Program-made: the position numbers and the translations under genes
Assembly: GCA_900765705.1 (NCBI GenBank)
Contig: CAAFSR010000150.1
Location: 1-5,893 of the forward strand
DNA length: 5,893 bases
Origin: an uncultured Faecalibacterium sp.
GTDB taxonomy: Bacteria; Bacillota; Clostridia; Oscillospirales; Ruminococcaceae
Direction: 5' to 3'
Notes under the pieces: model-generated
What the model was told of the DNA's origin: nothing
The model's database searches: none
What the model saw: only the letters and a program-made list of their open reading frames with translations
Part shown: piece by piece, positions 1 to 5,893 of the stretch
Layout of the letters: each line of letters begins with the position of its first letter
Numbering within the stretch: position 1 is the stretch's first letter

Positions 1-285
1 ATCTTGGGCATTGCGGGCAAGCTGCATTCCCGCCCCGCGCAGCTCTCCGGTGGACAGCAGCAGCGTGTGGCGATCGCCCGTGCGCTGATTGCAAAACCGC
101 GTATCGTTTTTGCAGACGAGCCTACCGGAAATCTGGATACGCGGACGGGTGAGGATACGATGCGGCTGCTGATGGAATGTGCTGCGGAGTTCGGGCAAAC
201 GCTTATCGTTGTCACGCATAACCCGGAAATTGCGCAGAAGGCGCAGCAGGTCATTCAAATTGAAGATGGGCAGATCCTGCAATAA
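1..285 (+). CDS. ABC transporter ATP-binding protein, LolD/MacB/FtsE type (3' end only)
   Basis: This is the C-terminal 94 residues of an ABC ATPase; the reading frame is open to the left edge, so the start, the Walker A motif and the Q-loop lie outside the window. The visible part carries the signature LSGGQQQR (visible residues 15-22), Walker B IVFADE with the catalytic Glu at residue 40, the D-loop NLD (44-46) and the H-loop His in VVTHN (residue 73). The sequence ADEPTGNLD is typical of the LolD/MacB/FtsE subfamily, which powers export, lipoprotein release or antimicrobial-peptide resistance together with an FtsX-like permease. The domain works on the cytoplasmic face of the membrane. No permease follows: the gene ends just before a terminator and a convergent gene, so any partner must lie upstream. 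Five of its six Thr codons are ACG, whereas the uvr genes mostly use ACC. The substrate cannot be told. Confidence 0.93.
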   Translation: MLGIAGKLHSRPAQLSGGQQQRVAIARALIAKPRIVFADEPTGNLDTRTGEDTMRLLMECAAEFGQTLIVVTHNPEIAQKAQQVIQIEDGQILQ

Positions 286-320
286 AAGGGCCACCGGACC
301 GTTAAAATCCACTGCACCTT

Positions 321-370
321 AAAAAAGCAGCGCCCCGCAAGCCATTTCTGGCTGCGGGGCGTTGCTTTTT
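321..370. terminator. Bidirectional intrinsic terminator between convergent genes
   Basis: The left arm (327-344) and right arm (349-365) pair into a 17-bp GC-rich stem with one G-T wobble (330/362), one bulged A near 339-340 and a 4-nt loop TTTC (345-348). The stem is preceded by six A (321-326) and followed by five T (366-370). Read rightward it ends the ABC ATPase transcript. Read leftward the A-run becomes a T-run and ends the pseudouridine synthase transcript, whose stop codon is 2 bp away. In the leftward RNA the wobble becomes an A-C mismatch, so the rightward hairpin should be slightly more stable. Confidence 0.9.
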
Positions 371-371
371 G

Positions 372-1361
372 TTATGCTTCTTTGTTTTTATCCAGTGCAT
401 CGAACTGCTGTAAGATCTGCGGATCCTTCAGCTTGATGACCTTGCCGGAGAGGTAGTGCAGGGTGTTTTCCTCCGGTACGTCCAGAAAGCTGATGCGCAC
501 CGCGCACAGCGCCTGCGTTTTTGTGCCGGTGCGCTCGTTCATTTTGCGGTTGCCGTATTTGATATCGCCCAGCACCGGCTTGCCCAGATAGGCCAGATGC
601 GCGCGGATCTGATGGGTGCGGCCGGTGACAAGGCCGATCTTGCACAGGGCAAAGGGGCCTGCGGTGCGCAGTACGTCCACGTCCGTGATGATCTGCTTGC
701 GGCGCTCGTCCTGTGACTGATGGGCGTGAATGCTGACCTTATTGTTCTTCTCGTCGTGCTCCCACCATGCGGTGAACCGCCCGGACTGCGGAATGCCCAC
801 CGTGATGGTGTAGTACTCCTTCTTCAGCAGGTCGGTGCGGATGATCTCGTTCATATCCCGCAGGGCGGCGTAGTTTTTGGCGGCGATCACCAGCCCCTCG
901 GTGCCGCGGTCCAGCCGGTTGCAGATGCCGGGTTTGAAGCGGTTTTCACCGTGGGGGTCGTATTCCCCCTTCTGGGTCAGGTACTGGGTAAACGCGTCCA
1001 CCAGATTGGCGTCACCGGTGCAGTCGCTGTGGCACAGCAGGTGGGTGGGCTTGTACAGCACGGCAAGGTTCTCGTCCTCGTAGATGACGGTCACCTTGGG
1101 CTGATTGGGCTGTTTCTTGGGGGCGGCCTTCTGCACCGGCTTTGCGCCCTCCGGCGGGAAAAACTCGTCGTTGATGTACAGCTCGATCAGATCCCCCGCC
1201 TGCAAACGATACTCCGGCGCGGCCTTTTTGCCGTTTACCTTTACCCGCTTGTTGCGGAAGCTCTTGTACAGCAGGCTGGTGGGAAGATCGCGGGTCACGC
1301 TCTGCACAAAGCGCGAAAGACGCACGCCGTCATCATTGGCGGTGGCAGTAAATTGTTTCAT
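372..1361 (-). CDS. RluA-family RNA pseudouridine synthase with S4 domain
   Basis: The 329-residue protein should isomerise specific uridines in rRNA (possibly tRNA) to pseudouridine in the cytoplasm. Residues about 12-60 form an S4 RNA-binding domain (VRLSRFVQ near 13-20, then a basic stretch and VNGKKA). A Lys/Pro/Gln-rich linker (about 69-89) leads into the catalytic domain from about 90. The catalytic motif is NRLDRGTEG (148-156) with the nucleophilic Asp at 151. Other family blocks are TGRTHQIRAHL (246-256) and GDIKYG (265-270). Many RluA enzymes have HRLD; the Asn form is, as I recall, common in clostridial members. The ATG at 1361 is preceded by GAGGA with a 7-nt spacer, and the length suits an S4 plus RluA architecture. 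A promoter lies about 40-65 bp upstream and a terminator directly follows the stop. RluC/RluD-type function is likely, but the target uridine cannot be read from the sequence, so no symbol is given. Confidence 0.95.
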   Translation of the reverse strand: MKQFTATANDDGVRLSRFVQSVTRDLPTSLLYKSFRNKRVKVNGKKAAPEYRLQAGDLIELYINDEFFPPEGAKPVQKAAPKKQPNQPKVTVIYEDENLAVLYKPTHLLCHSDCTGDANLVDAFTQYLTQKGEYDPHGENRFKPGICNRLDRGTEGLVIAAKNYAALRDMNEIIRTDLLKKEYYTITVGIPQSGRFTAWWEHDEKNNKVSIHAHQSQDERRKQIITDVDVLRTAGPFALCKIGLVTGRTHQIRAHLAYLGKPVLGDIKYGNRKMNERTGTKTQALCAVRISFLDVPEENTLHYLSGKVIKLKDPQILQQFDALDKNKEA

Positions 1362-1398
1362 AAAGCTATCCTCATTGTTCTGTCAGAATCATACTTTA

Positions 1399-1427
1399 AT
1401 AGTAATACAGGTCAGGCGGGAAGTCAA
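1399..1427 (-). promoter_or_regulatory. Predicted sigma-A promoter for the pseudouridine synthase gene
   Basis: On the minus strand TTGACT (1422-1427) and TACTAT (1399-1404) are separated by exactly 17 bp, giving 5/6 and 4/6 matches to the housekeeping consensus. Transcription would start near 1392, leaving a leader of about 30 nt that contains the ribosome binding site TGAGGAT (1368-1374). It points away from the radC promoter in the same gap. Confidence 0.7.
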
Positions 1428-1433
1428 CGCGTA

Positions 1434-1486
1434 TTCCGGCGCAAAATCCGGGTTATTTTTGCAGAACGCTTGTGTTTGCGCCGGAA
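1434..1486. repeat. 12-bp perfect inverted repeat in the divergent promoter region
   Basis: The arm TTCCGGCGCAAA (1434-1445) is the exact reverse complement of TTTGCGCCGGAA (1475-1486), with 29 bp between them. The arm centres are 41 bp apart, close to four helical turns, so both would face the same side of the DNA. The right arm sits between the predicted -35 and -10 of the radC promoter; the left arm lies just upstream of the -35 of the opposite promoter. The repeat is upstream of both likely transcription starts, so it would not form an RNA hairpin in either main transcript. An operator for a dimeric regulator or a relic of an inserted repeat are both possible; no function is shown. Confidence 0.5.
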
Positions 1487-1498
1487 AATGGGTACTAT
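1470..1498 (+). promoter_or_regulatory. Predicted sigma-A promoter for radC
   Basis: TTGTGT (1470-1475) and TACTAT (1493-1498) are separated by 17 bp; matches to consensus are 3/6 and 4/6. The expected start of transcription is near 1505, about 25 nt before the radC ATG. The weak -35 suggests modest or regulated expression. The right arm of the local inverted repeat fills part of its spacer. Confidence 0.55.
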
Positions 1499-1530
1499 AA
1501 GGAGAGAACATAGAAAAAAGGAGTACCGCC

Positions 1531-2250
1531 ATGGCAGAAAACAAACGGCACGGAGGGCATCGGCAGCGGATGCGTCAGCGGGTGCAGAGCTACGGGCTGG
1601 ACAGTCTGGCCGAGCACGAGGCGCTGGAATATGTGCTTTACCTGACCAACGCCCAAAAGGATACCAACGGCATCGCCCATGACCTGATCGACCGGTTCGG
1701 GGATTTTGCGGCGGTGCTGGAGGCCAGCGAGGAAGAACTGTGCACCGTGGAGGGCGTTGGCCCCGCCACCGCCCGGATGCTGCATCTGCTGCCGCAGATC
1801 AGCCGGTACTATGCCCGCAGCCGTACCAGCACCACCCGCTGTATCAAGACCACCGAGCAGATGGGCAGCTACCTGATGGCAAAGTTTGCGTGGTCGGACT
1901 ACGAGCGCGCCATGCTGGTCAGTCTGGACAGCCGCAAGCGGGTGCGCGCCGCCGTCTGGCTGCGGGAGGGTACCTCCGACAGGGTCAGTCTGGATATCAA
2001 GGACGTGGTGGCAGCGGCCATCAAGGGCGGTACGGATGCCGTGGTGCTCTGCCACAACCACCCCAACGGCGTGGCGCTGCCCTCGCTGGAGGATATGGAG
2101 GCCACCGGCAGCATTGCCCGGGCGCTGGGACTGGTGAACGTGCATTTGCTGGATCATTTCATCCTGACCGACACGGAGTATTTTTCCATGCGGGATGCCA
2201 ACCGCCTGCCGATCTACGATTTTAAAACCGGCACGCTGTTCTGGCCGTAA
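1531..2250 (+). CDS. radC: RadC family JAB-domain protein
   Basis: This 239-residue protein is of the short clostridial RadC type. The N-terminal part has HRQRMRQRVQSYGLDSLAEH (10-29) and a helix-hairpin-helix-like segment around EELCTVEGVGPATARML (68-84), the kind of fold that binds DNA backbone non-specifically. The C-terminal JAB/MPN domain carries the metal-site pattern HNHPNG (175-180) followed by PSLED (184-188), so His175, His177 and Asp188 are the likely zinc ligands, then LLDHFIL (206-212). Where many RadC proteins have a PREV-like block, this one reads DIKDVV (155-160). The start is well supported: AAGGAG (1518-1523) lies 7 nt before the ATG. RadC was once thought to act in repair, but the classic E. 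coli allele was traced to recG and its activity remains unresolved. Here it sits 93 bp upstream of uvrB with no terminator between, so it may be partly co-transcribed with the excision repair genes. Confidence 0.95.
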   Translation: MAENKRHGGHRQRMRQRVQSYGLDSLAEHEALEYVLYLTNAQKDTNGIAHDLIDRFGDFAAVLEASEEELCTVEGVGPATARMLHLLPQISRYYARSRTSTTRCIKTTEQMGSYLMAKFAWSDYERAMLVSLDSRKRVRAAVWLREGTSDRVSLDIKDVVAAAIKGGTDAVVLCHNHPNGVALPSLEDMEATGSIARALGLVNVHLLDHFILTDTEYFSMRDANRLPIYDFKTGTLFWP

Positions 2251-2262
2251 AACAAAAAACTG

Positions 2263-2291
2263 TTTACATTATAGAATGCGCGTGTTATAAT
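2263..2291 (+). promoter_or_regulatory. Strong predicted sigma-A promoter with extended -10 for uvrBA
   Basis: TTTACA (2263-2268) is followed after 17 bp by a perfect TATAAT (2286-2291), and TG at 2283-2284 completes an extended -10 element. This is the best promoter match in the window. It starts only 12 bp after the radC stop codon, so uvrB can be transcribed apart from radC. The expected transcription start is near 2298, giving a leader of about 46 nt. Confidence 0.85.
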
Positions 2292-2304
2292 ACAACTTGA
2301 AACA

Positions 2305-2316
2305 ACAACCGGTTGT
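2305..2316. promoter_or_regulatory. Perfect 12-bp palindrome in the uvrB leader, candidate operator
   Basis: ACAACCGGTTGT is perfectly self-complementary, and two more base pairs match beyond one mismatched pair (2302-2303 with 2318-2319), making an 18-bp imperfect dyad. It starts about 7 bp after the expected transcription start of uvrB, a place where a bound repressor would block initiation or early elongation. With no loop it cannot fold into a stable RNA hairpin, so a DNA-binding site is more likely. It does not match the Bacillus-type LexA box (GAAC-N4-GTTC). Which protein binds it, if any, is unknown. Confidence 0.45.
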
Positions 2317-2343
2317 GGTGATGCACGCGGAAGGGAGAAAACG

Positions 2344-4401
2344 ATGGCAGAGGAAAAATTTGAGCTGGTGTCAGGCTATGCCCCTACCGGCGACCAGCCG
2401 CAGGCGATCGCGCAGCTGGTGGAGGGGGTGCAGCGGGGCGACCGCTGCCAGACCCTGCTGGGCGTGACCGGCAGCGGCAAGACCTTTACCATGGCCAATG
2501 TCATTGCCCAGTGCAACCGCCCCACGCTGGTGCTGGCGCACAACAAAACGTTGGCGGCACAGCTGTGTACCGAGTTCCGCTCGTTTTTCCCCAACAATGC
2601 GGTGGAGTACTTCGTCAGCTACTACGATTACTACCAGCCGGAAGCCTACATCCCCAGCACCGATACCTATATTGAAAAGGACAGCGCCATCAACGATGAG
2701 ATCGACCGCCTGCGCCATTCGGCCACGGCGGCACTTTCCGAGCGGCGGGATGTCATCATTGTGGCATCGGTATCCTGTATCTACTCGCTGGGCGACCCCA
2801 TCGACTACCGCAGCATGGTCATCAGCCTGCGCCCCGGGATGCAGATGGAGCGGGACGAGCTGTGCAAAAAGCTGGTTGCCCTGCAATACGAGCGCAACGA
2901 CGTGAATTTTGTGCGCAATAAGTTCCGGGTGCACGGCGACACGGTGGATATCTATCTGGCTTATATGAGCGAGCTGGCCATCCGGGTGGAGTTTTTTGGG
3001 GACGAAATCGACCGCATTACCGAGTTCAACCCCCTGACCGGCTCCAAGCAGAACGTGGTCAAGCACGTTGCCATCTTCCCGGCCAGCCACTATATCGTCA
3101 GTGCCGAGAAAAAGGCCGCTGCGCTGGAAAAGATCCGCGCCGAGTGCGACGCACAGGTCAAACAGTTCACCGCCGAGGGCAAACTCATCGAGGCGCAGCG
3201 CATTGCACAGCGCACCAACTACGACATCGAGATGCTGAACGAGGTGGGTATCTGCAAGGGCATCGAGAACTACTCGGCGGTGCTGTCCGGCCGCGCGCCG
3301 GGCAGTATGCCCACCACCTTGCTGGATTATTTCCCGGAGGATTTTCTGCTCTTTGTGGACGAGAGCCATGTCACCCTGCCGCAGGTGCGCGCTATGTACG
3401 GCGGCGACTATGCCCGCAAAAAAACGCTGGTGGAGTACGGATTCCGTCTGCCGTCCGCCTTCGATAACCGCCCTCTGAAATTTGAAGAGGTGGAGTCCAA
3501 GCTCAACCAGATGATCTTTGTTTCCGCCACCCCCGGCGAGTACGAGCGCCGGAACAGCGCACAGGTGGCGCAGCAGGTCATCCGCCCCACGGGTCTATTG
3601 GACCCGGTCATCTCGGTGCGCCCGGTGGAGGGGCAGGTGGTGGACCTGCTGGGCGAGATCAACGCCCGCATCCAGCGGCAGGAGCGGGTGCTGGTGACCA
3701 CCCTGACCAAAAAGATGGCCGAGGACCTGACCGATTACCTTACCGAGCAGGGCATCAAGGTCAAATATATGCACCACGAGGTGGATACGTTTGAGCGCAT
3801 GGAGATCATCAAGGATCTGCGCTTGGGCAGCATCGACGTGGTAGTGGGCATCAACCTGCTGCGCGAGGGTTTGGACCTGCCGGAGGTGAGCCTTGTGGCC
3901 ATTCTGGATGCCGATAAGGAGGGCTTTCTGCGCAGCGAGACCAGCCTGATCCAGACGATCGGCCGTGCCGCCCGCAACGCGGAGGGCATGGTCATTATGT
4001 ACGCCGATGTGGTGACCGACAGCATGGAGCGTGCCATCACCGAGACCGAACGCCGCCGCGCCATCCAGATGGCCTATAACGAGGAACACGGCATCGTGCC
4101 CAAAACCATCGTCAAGGCCATTGCGGACAGCATCGAGATCAGCGATAAGGCCGAAAACGCCAAGCGCAACACCCGCCGCATGGGCAAACTGGAGCGGGAA
4201 GCGGCCATCGAGCGCCTGACCCGCGAGATGAAGGAAGCCGCGAAGCTGCTGGAATTTGAGCACGCAGCCTTCCTGCGCGACCAGATCGACCGCCTGCGCC
4301 GGGGCGAAAACCCCACCGTGGATTCCGCCGCCGAGACCGAGCGCAAGCAAAACCATGCACAGACACAACGAAAAGGGAGAAAATACCTTGGCAAACGATA
4401 A
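2344..4401 (+). CDS. uvrB: UvrB, excinuclease ABC subunit B
   Basis: UvrB is the damage-verifying, helicase-like subunit of nucleotide excision repair: UvrA loads it onto DNA, it clamps the strand at the lesion, and it then recruits UvrC for the two incisions. The 685 residues match the usual length. Visible parts in order are Walker A GVTGSGKT (40-47); the beta-hairpin region that inserts between strands, with [11 protein letters not shown] (94-104) and DTYIEKD (107-113); the DEAD-like box DESH (339-342); motif V region [16 protein letters not shown] (501-516); motif [11 protein letters not shown] (537-545); and a C-terminal UVR domain (about 616-651) for contact with UvrC or UvrA. A charged, probably disordered tail (652-685) follows. 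The ATG has AGGGAG upstream with a 6-nt spacer. A strong promoter and a palindrome precede the gene, and its last 14 bp overlap uvrA. No key residue appears to be missing. Confidence 0.99.
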   Translation: MAEEKFELVSGYAPTGDQPQAIAQLVEGVQRGDRCQTLLGVTGSGKTFTMANVIAQCNRPTLVLAHNKTLAAQLCTEFRSFFPNNAVEYFVSYYDYYQPEAYIPSTDTYIEKDSAINDEIDRLRHSATAALSERRDVIIVASVSCIYSLGDPIDYRSMVISLRPGMQMERDELCKKLVALQYERNDVNFVRNKFRVHGDTVDIYLAYMSELAIRVEFFGDEIDRITEFNPLTGSKQNVVKHVAIFPASHYIVSAEKKAAALEKIRAECDAQVKQFTAEGKLIEAQRIAQRTNYDIEMLNEVGICKGIENYSAVLSGRAPGSMPTTLLDYFPEDFLLFVDESHVTLPQVRAMYGGDYARKKTLVEYGFRLPSAFDNRPLKFEEVESKLNQMIFVSATPGEYERRNSAQVAQQVIRPTGLLDPVISVRPVEGQVVDLLGEINARIQRQERVLVTTLTKKMAEDLTDYLTEQGIKVKYMHHEVDTFERMEIIKDLRLGSIDVVVGINLLREGLDLPEVSLVAILDADKEGFLRSETSLIQTIGRAARNAEGMVIMYADVVTDSMERAITETERRRAIQMAYNEEHGIVPKTIVKAIADSIEISDKAENAKRNTRRMGKLEREAAIERLTREMKEAAKLLEFEHAAFLRDQIDRLRRGENPTVDSAAETERKQNHAQTQRKGRKYLGKR
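4375..4379 (+). promoter_or_regulatory. Ribosome binding site deciding the uvrA TTG start
   Basis: GGGAG, preceded by a run of A (4371-4374), lies 8 nt before the TTG at 4388 and is inside the uvrB coding region. An in-frame ATG at 4355 has no comparable purine-rich site upstream and would place this site within the gene, so the TTG is the better start. The arrangement fits translational coupling with uvrB. Confidence 0.75.
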
Positions 4402-5893
4402 GATCATCATCAAGGGTGCCCGCGAGCACAACCTGAAAAATATCAACCTGACCCTCCCGCGGGAAAAGCTGATCGTCATGACCGGTCTTTCCGGCTCGGG
4501 CAAGTCCAGTCTGGCCTTTGACACCATTTACGCCGACGGTCAGCGCCGCTATGTGGAAAGCCTTTCCAGCTACGCCCGGATGTTTCTGGGCCGGATGGAT
4601 AAGCCGGACGTAGATGAGATCACCGGCCTTTCGCCGGCCATCTCCATCGACCAGAAGACCACCAGCCACAATCCCCGCTCCACTGTGGGTACCGTGACTG
4701 AAATCTACGATTATCTGCGCCTGCTGTACGCCCGCATCGGCGTGCCGCACTGCCCTGTGTGCGGGCGGGTCATCAGCCAGCAGACCGTGGACGAGATGGT
4801 GGATGCTGTCCTCAAGCTGGAGGAGGGCACCAAGTTCCAGATCTTAGCCCCCGTGGTGCGCCAGCGCAAGGGCACCCAGCAGAAGGAGCTGGATGCCGCC
4901 CGCCGCGCCGGCTACGCCCGCGTAAAAATCGACGGAAACCTGTATGATCTGGATGAGGAGATCAGTCTGGAAAAGAATATCAAGCACACGGTGGAGATCG
5001 TGGTGGATCGCCTTGCCCTGCGCAAGGGTATCCGCAGCCGTCTGGCAGACTCGCTGGAGACCGCGCTGGCCCTTACCGGCGGCGTAGCCGAGGTGGATGT
5101 CATCGGCGGTGAGTGCATGACCTTCAGCCAGAATTTTGCCTGCCCGGAGCACGGTATTTCCATCAGCGATCTGTCGCCCCGGCTGTTCTCCTTCAATAAC
5201 CCGCTGGGCGCATGCGAAAAATGCACCGGCCTTGGCACTTTTATGCGGGTGGACGAGGAGCGCATCCTGCCCAACCGGAATCTTTCCATCCGCGAGGGCG
5301 CCATCAAGGCCAGCGGCTGGTACTACGCCGAAGGCTCGGTGAGCGAAATGTACTACCTTGGCCTTGGCAAAAAATACGGATTTACGCTGGATACGCCCAT
5401 CAAGGAGATGAGCACCGAGGCGGTAAATGCCTTGCTCTACGGCACCAACGGCGAAAAGATCGAGATGCACCGCACCAATGAGTTCGGCAGCGGAGTGTAC
5501 TACAACACCTTTGAGGGCATCGTGGAAAATTTGGAGCGCCGCTTCCGCGAGACCAGCAGCGAGTGGATGAAGGAAGAGATCGGCAGCTTTATGTCCGGCG
5601 TGGAGTGCCCGGACTGCCACGGCCAGCGCCTGAAGCCGGTGGTGCTGGCCGTGACCATCGGGGATAAGAACATCAGCCAGTTCTGTGAAATGTCCATCCG
5701 GGACGAGCTGGAATTTATCCGCCAGAACGAGCCGAACCTCACCGAAAAGCAGCAGCAGATCGGCGGCCAGATCATGAAGGAGATCAAAAACCGCCTGCAA
5801 TTTTTGCAGAGCGTGGGTCTGGACTATCTTACGCTGGCCCGGGCGGCGGGTACGCTGTCCGGCGGCGAGAGCCAGCGCATCCGCCTGACCACC
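4388..5893 (+). CDS. uvrA: UvrA, excinuclease ABC subunit A (5' part, runs off the window)
   Basis: UvrA is the dimeric ABC-type ATPase that finds DNA damage and hands it to UvrB. The frame stays open from TTG 4388 to the right edge, giving 502 codons, a little over half of the usual roughly 940. The N-terminus reads [19 protein letters not shown], a standard UvrA opening. The first ATPase site has Walker A GLSGSGKS (33-40) and signature [11 protein letters not shown] (490-500), with the UvrB- and DNA-binding domains inserted between them as in the family. CPVC (122-125) and CPDC (407-410) are likely to share one zinc. The second module is Cys252-x2-His255-x20-Cys276-x2-Cys279, where His stands in for the more usual second Cys. 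[14 protein letters not shown] (263-276) is a strong family block. The start is TTG with a good ribosome binding site and overlaps uvrB by 14 bp; an ATG 11 codons upstream is less likely. The Walker B motif and the second ATPase half lie beyond the window. Confidence 0.98.
   Translation, partial: MANDKIIIKGAREHNLKNINLTLPREKLIVMTGLSGSGKSSLAFDTIYADGQRRYVESLSSYARMFLGRMDKPDVDEITGLSPAISIDQKTTSHNPRSTVGTVTEIYDYLRLLYARIGVPHCPVCGRVISQQTVDEMVDAVLKLEEGTKFQILAPVVRQRKGTQQKELDAARRAGYARVKIDGNLYDLDEEISLEKNIKHTVEIVVDRLALRKGIRSRLADSLETALALTGGVAEVDVIGGECMTFSQNFACPEHGISISDLSPRLFSFNNPLGACEKCTGLGTFMRVDEERILPNRNLSIREGAIKASGWYYAEGSVSEMYYLGLGKKYGFTLDTPIKEMSTEAVNALLYGTNGEKIEMHRTNEFGSGVYYNTFEGIVENLERRFRETSSEWMKEEIGSFMSGVECPDCHGQRLKPVVLAVTIGDKNISQFCEMSIRDELEFIRQNEPNLTEKQQQIGGQIMKEIKNRLQFLQSVGLDYLTLARAAGTLSGGESQRIRLTT

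Noticed and set aside
286..320. Short segment between the ABC ATPase stop codon and the terminator stem
   Set aside because: It holds no start with a ribosome binding site, no extra hairpin and no repeat; it appears to be plain 3' untranslated sequence.
1463..1476. Possible LexA box overlapping the radC -35 (GAAC at 1464-1467, then GTGT at 1472-1475)
   Set aside because: Only the left half matches the Bacillus-type GAAC-N4-GTTC box and the right half has two mismatches, so it is too weak to call.
720..1682. Long open frame of 320 codons on the + strand opposite the pseudouridine synthase gene and running into radC
   Set aside because: It lies antisense to a clearly conserved gene, crosses the divergent promoter region and radC start in another frame, and has low-complexity Gly/Val/Leu-rich content typical of shadow frames in GC-rich DNA.
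2225..2270. Possible terminator after radC
   Set aside because: Only short AT-rich or 4-bp complementarities are present around the stop codon, with no GC-rich stem followed by a T-run.
2321..2343. ATG at 2321 as an upstream or alternative uvrB start
   Set aside because: It is out of frame with uvrB, and the ATG at 2344 has AGGGAG at good spacing and gives the normal UvrB N-terminus.
2371..3369. 332-codon open frame antisense to uvrB, with similar ones at 3595-4527 (310 codons) and 4844-5800 (318 codons, antisense to uvrA)
   Set aside because: All sit opposite strongly conserved uvr coding sequence, show His/Ala/Leu/Gly-rich composition without recognisable motifs, and arise from the strong third-position G/C bias of the real genes.
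4355..4357. ATG as the start codon of uvrA
   Set aside because: It is in frame but lacks a ribosome binding site and adds 11 residues not expected in the family, while TTG 4388 has a well-placed GGGAG.

Overview
The window looks like an ordinary chromosomal stretch from a fairly GC-rich member of the Bacillota, most likely a clostridial gut lineage of the Oscillospiraceae/Ruminococcaceae (Faecalibacterium-like) type. That placement is inferred from the short clostridial form of RadC, the S4-plus-RluA pseudouridine synthase with an NRLD catalytic motif, the adjacent uvrB-uvrA pair, purine-rich AGGAG-type ribosome binding sites, and codon use dominated by C- and G-ending codons. No database search supports it.

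Layout. Positions 1-285 hold the 3' end of an ABC transporter ATPase gene of the LolD/MacB/FtsE type on the + strand. It converges on an S4/RluA-family pseudouridine synthase gene (372-1361, - strand), and the 86-bp gap between them holds a near-symmetrical hairpin (321-370) that can end transcription from both sides. The 169-bp gap at 1362-1530 is a divergent control region with one plausible sigma-A promoter for each direction and a 12-bp perfect inverted repeat spanning the radC -35 element. Rightward from there come radC (1531-2250), uvrB (2344-4401) and the first 502 codons of uvrA (from TTG 4388, cut by the window end). There is no gene-free stretch longer than 169 bp.

How the genes work together. 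UvrA and UvrB are the damage-recognition and damage-verification proteins of nucleotide excision repair. They overlap by 14 bp and are probably translationally coupled. uvrB has its own near-consensus extended -10 promoter and, just past the likely start of transcription, a perfect 12-bp palindrome that could be an operator. No terminator separates radC from uvrB, so radC transcripts may run into uvrBA. RadC is a JAB/MPN-domain protein whose biochemical role is not settled. The pseudouridine synthase (RNA modification) and the transporter ATPase are unrelated to repair and lie on separate transcription units.

I found no mobile element, CRISPR array, tRNA or rRNA, and no convincing new multi-gene system. 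The observations most worth checking are the uvrB palindrome, the inverted repeat in the divergent promoter region, and the radC-uvrB-uvrA linkage.
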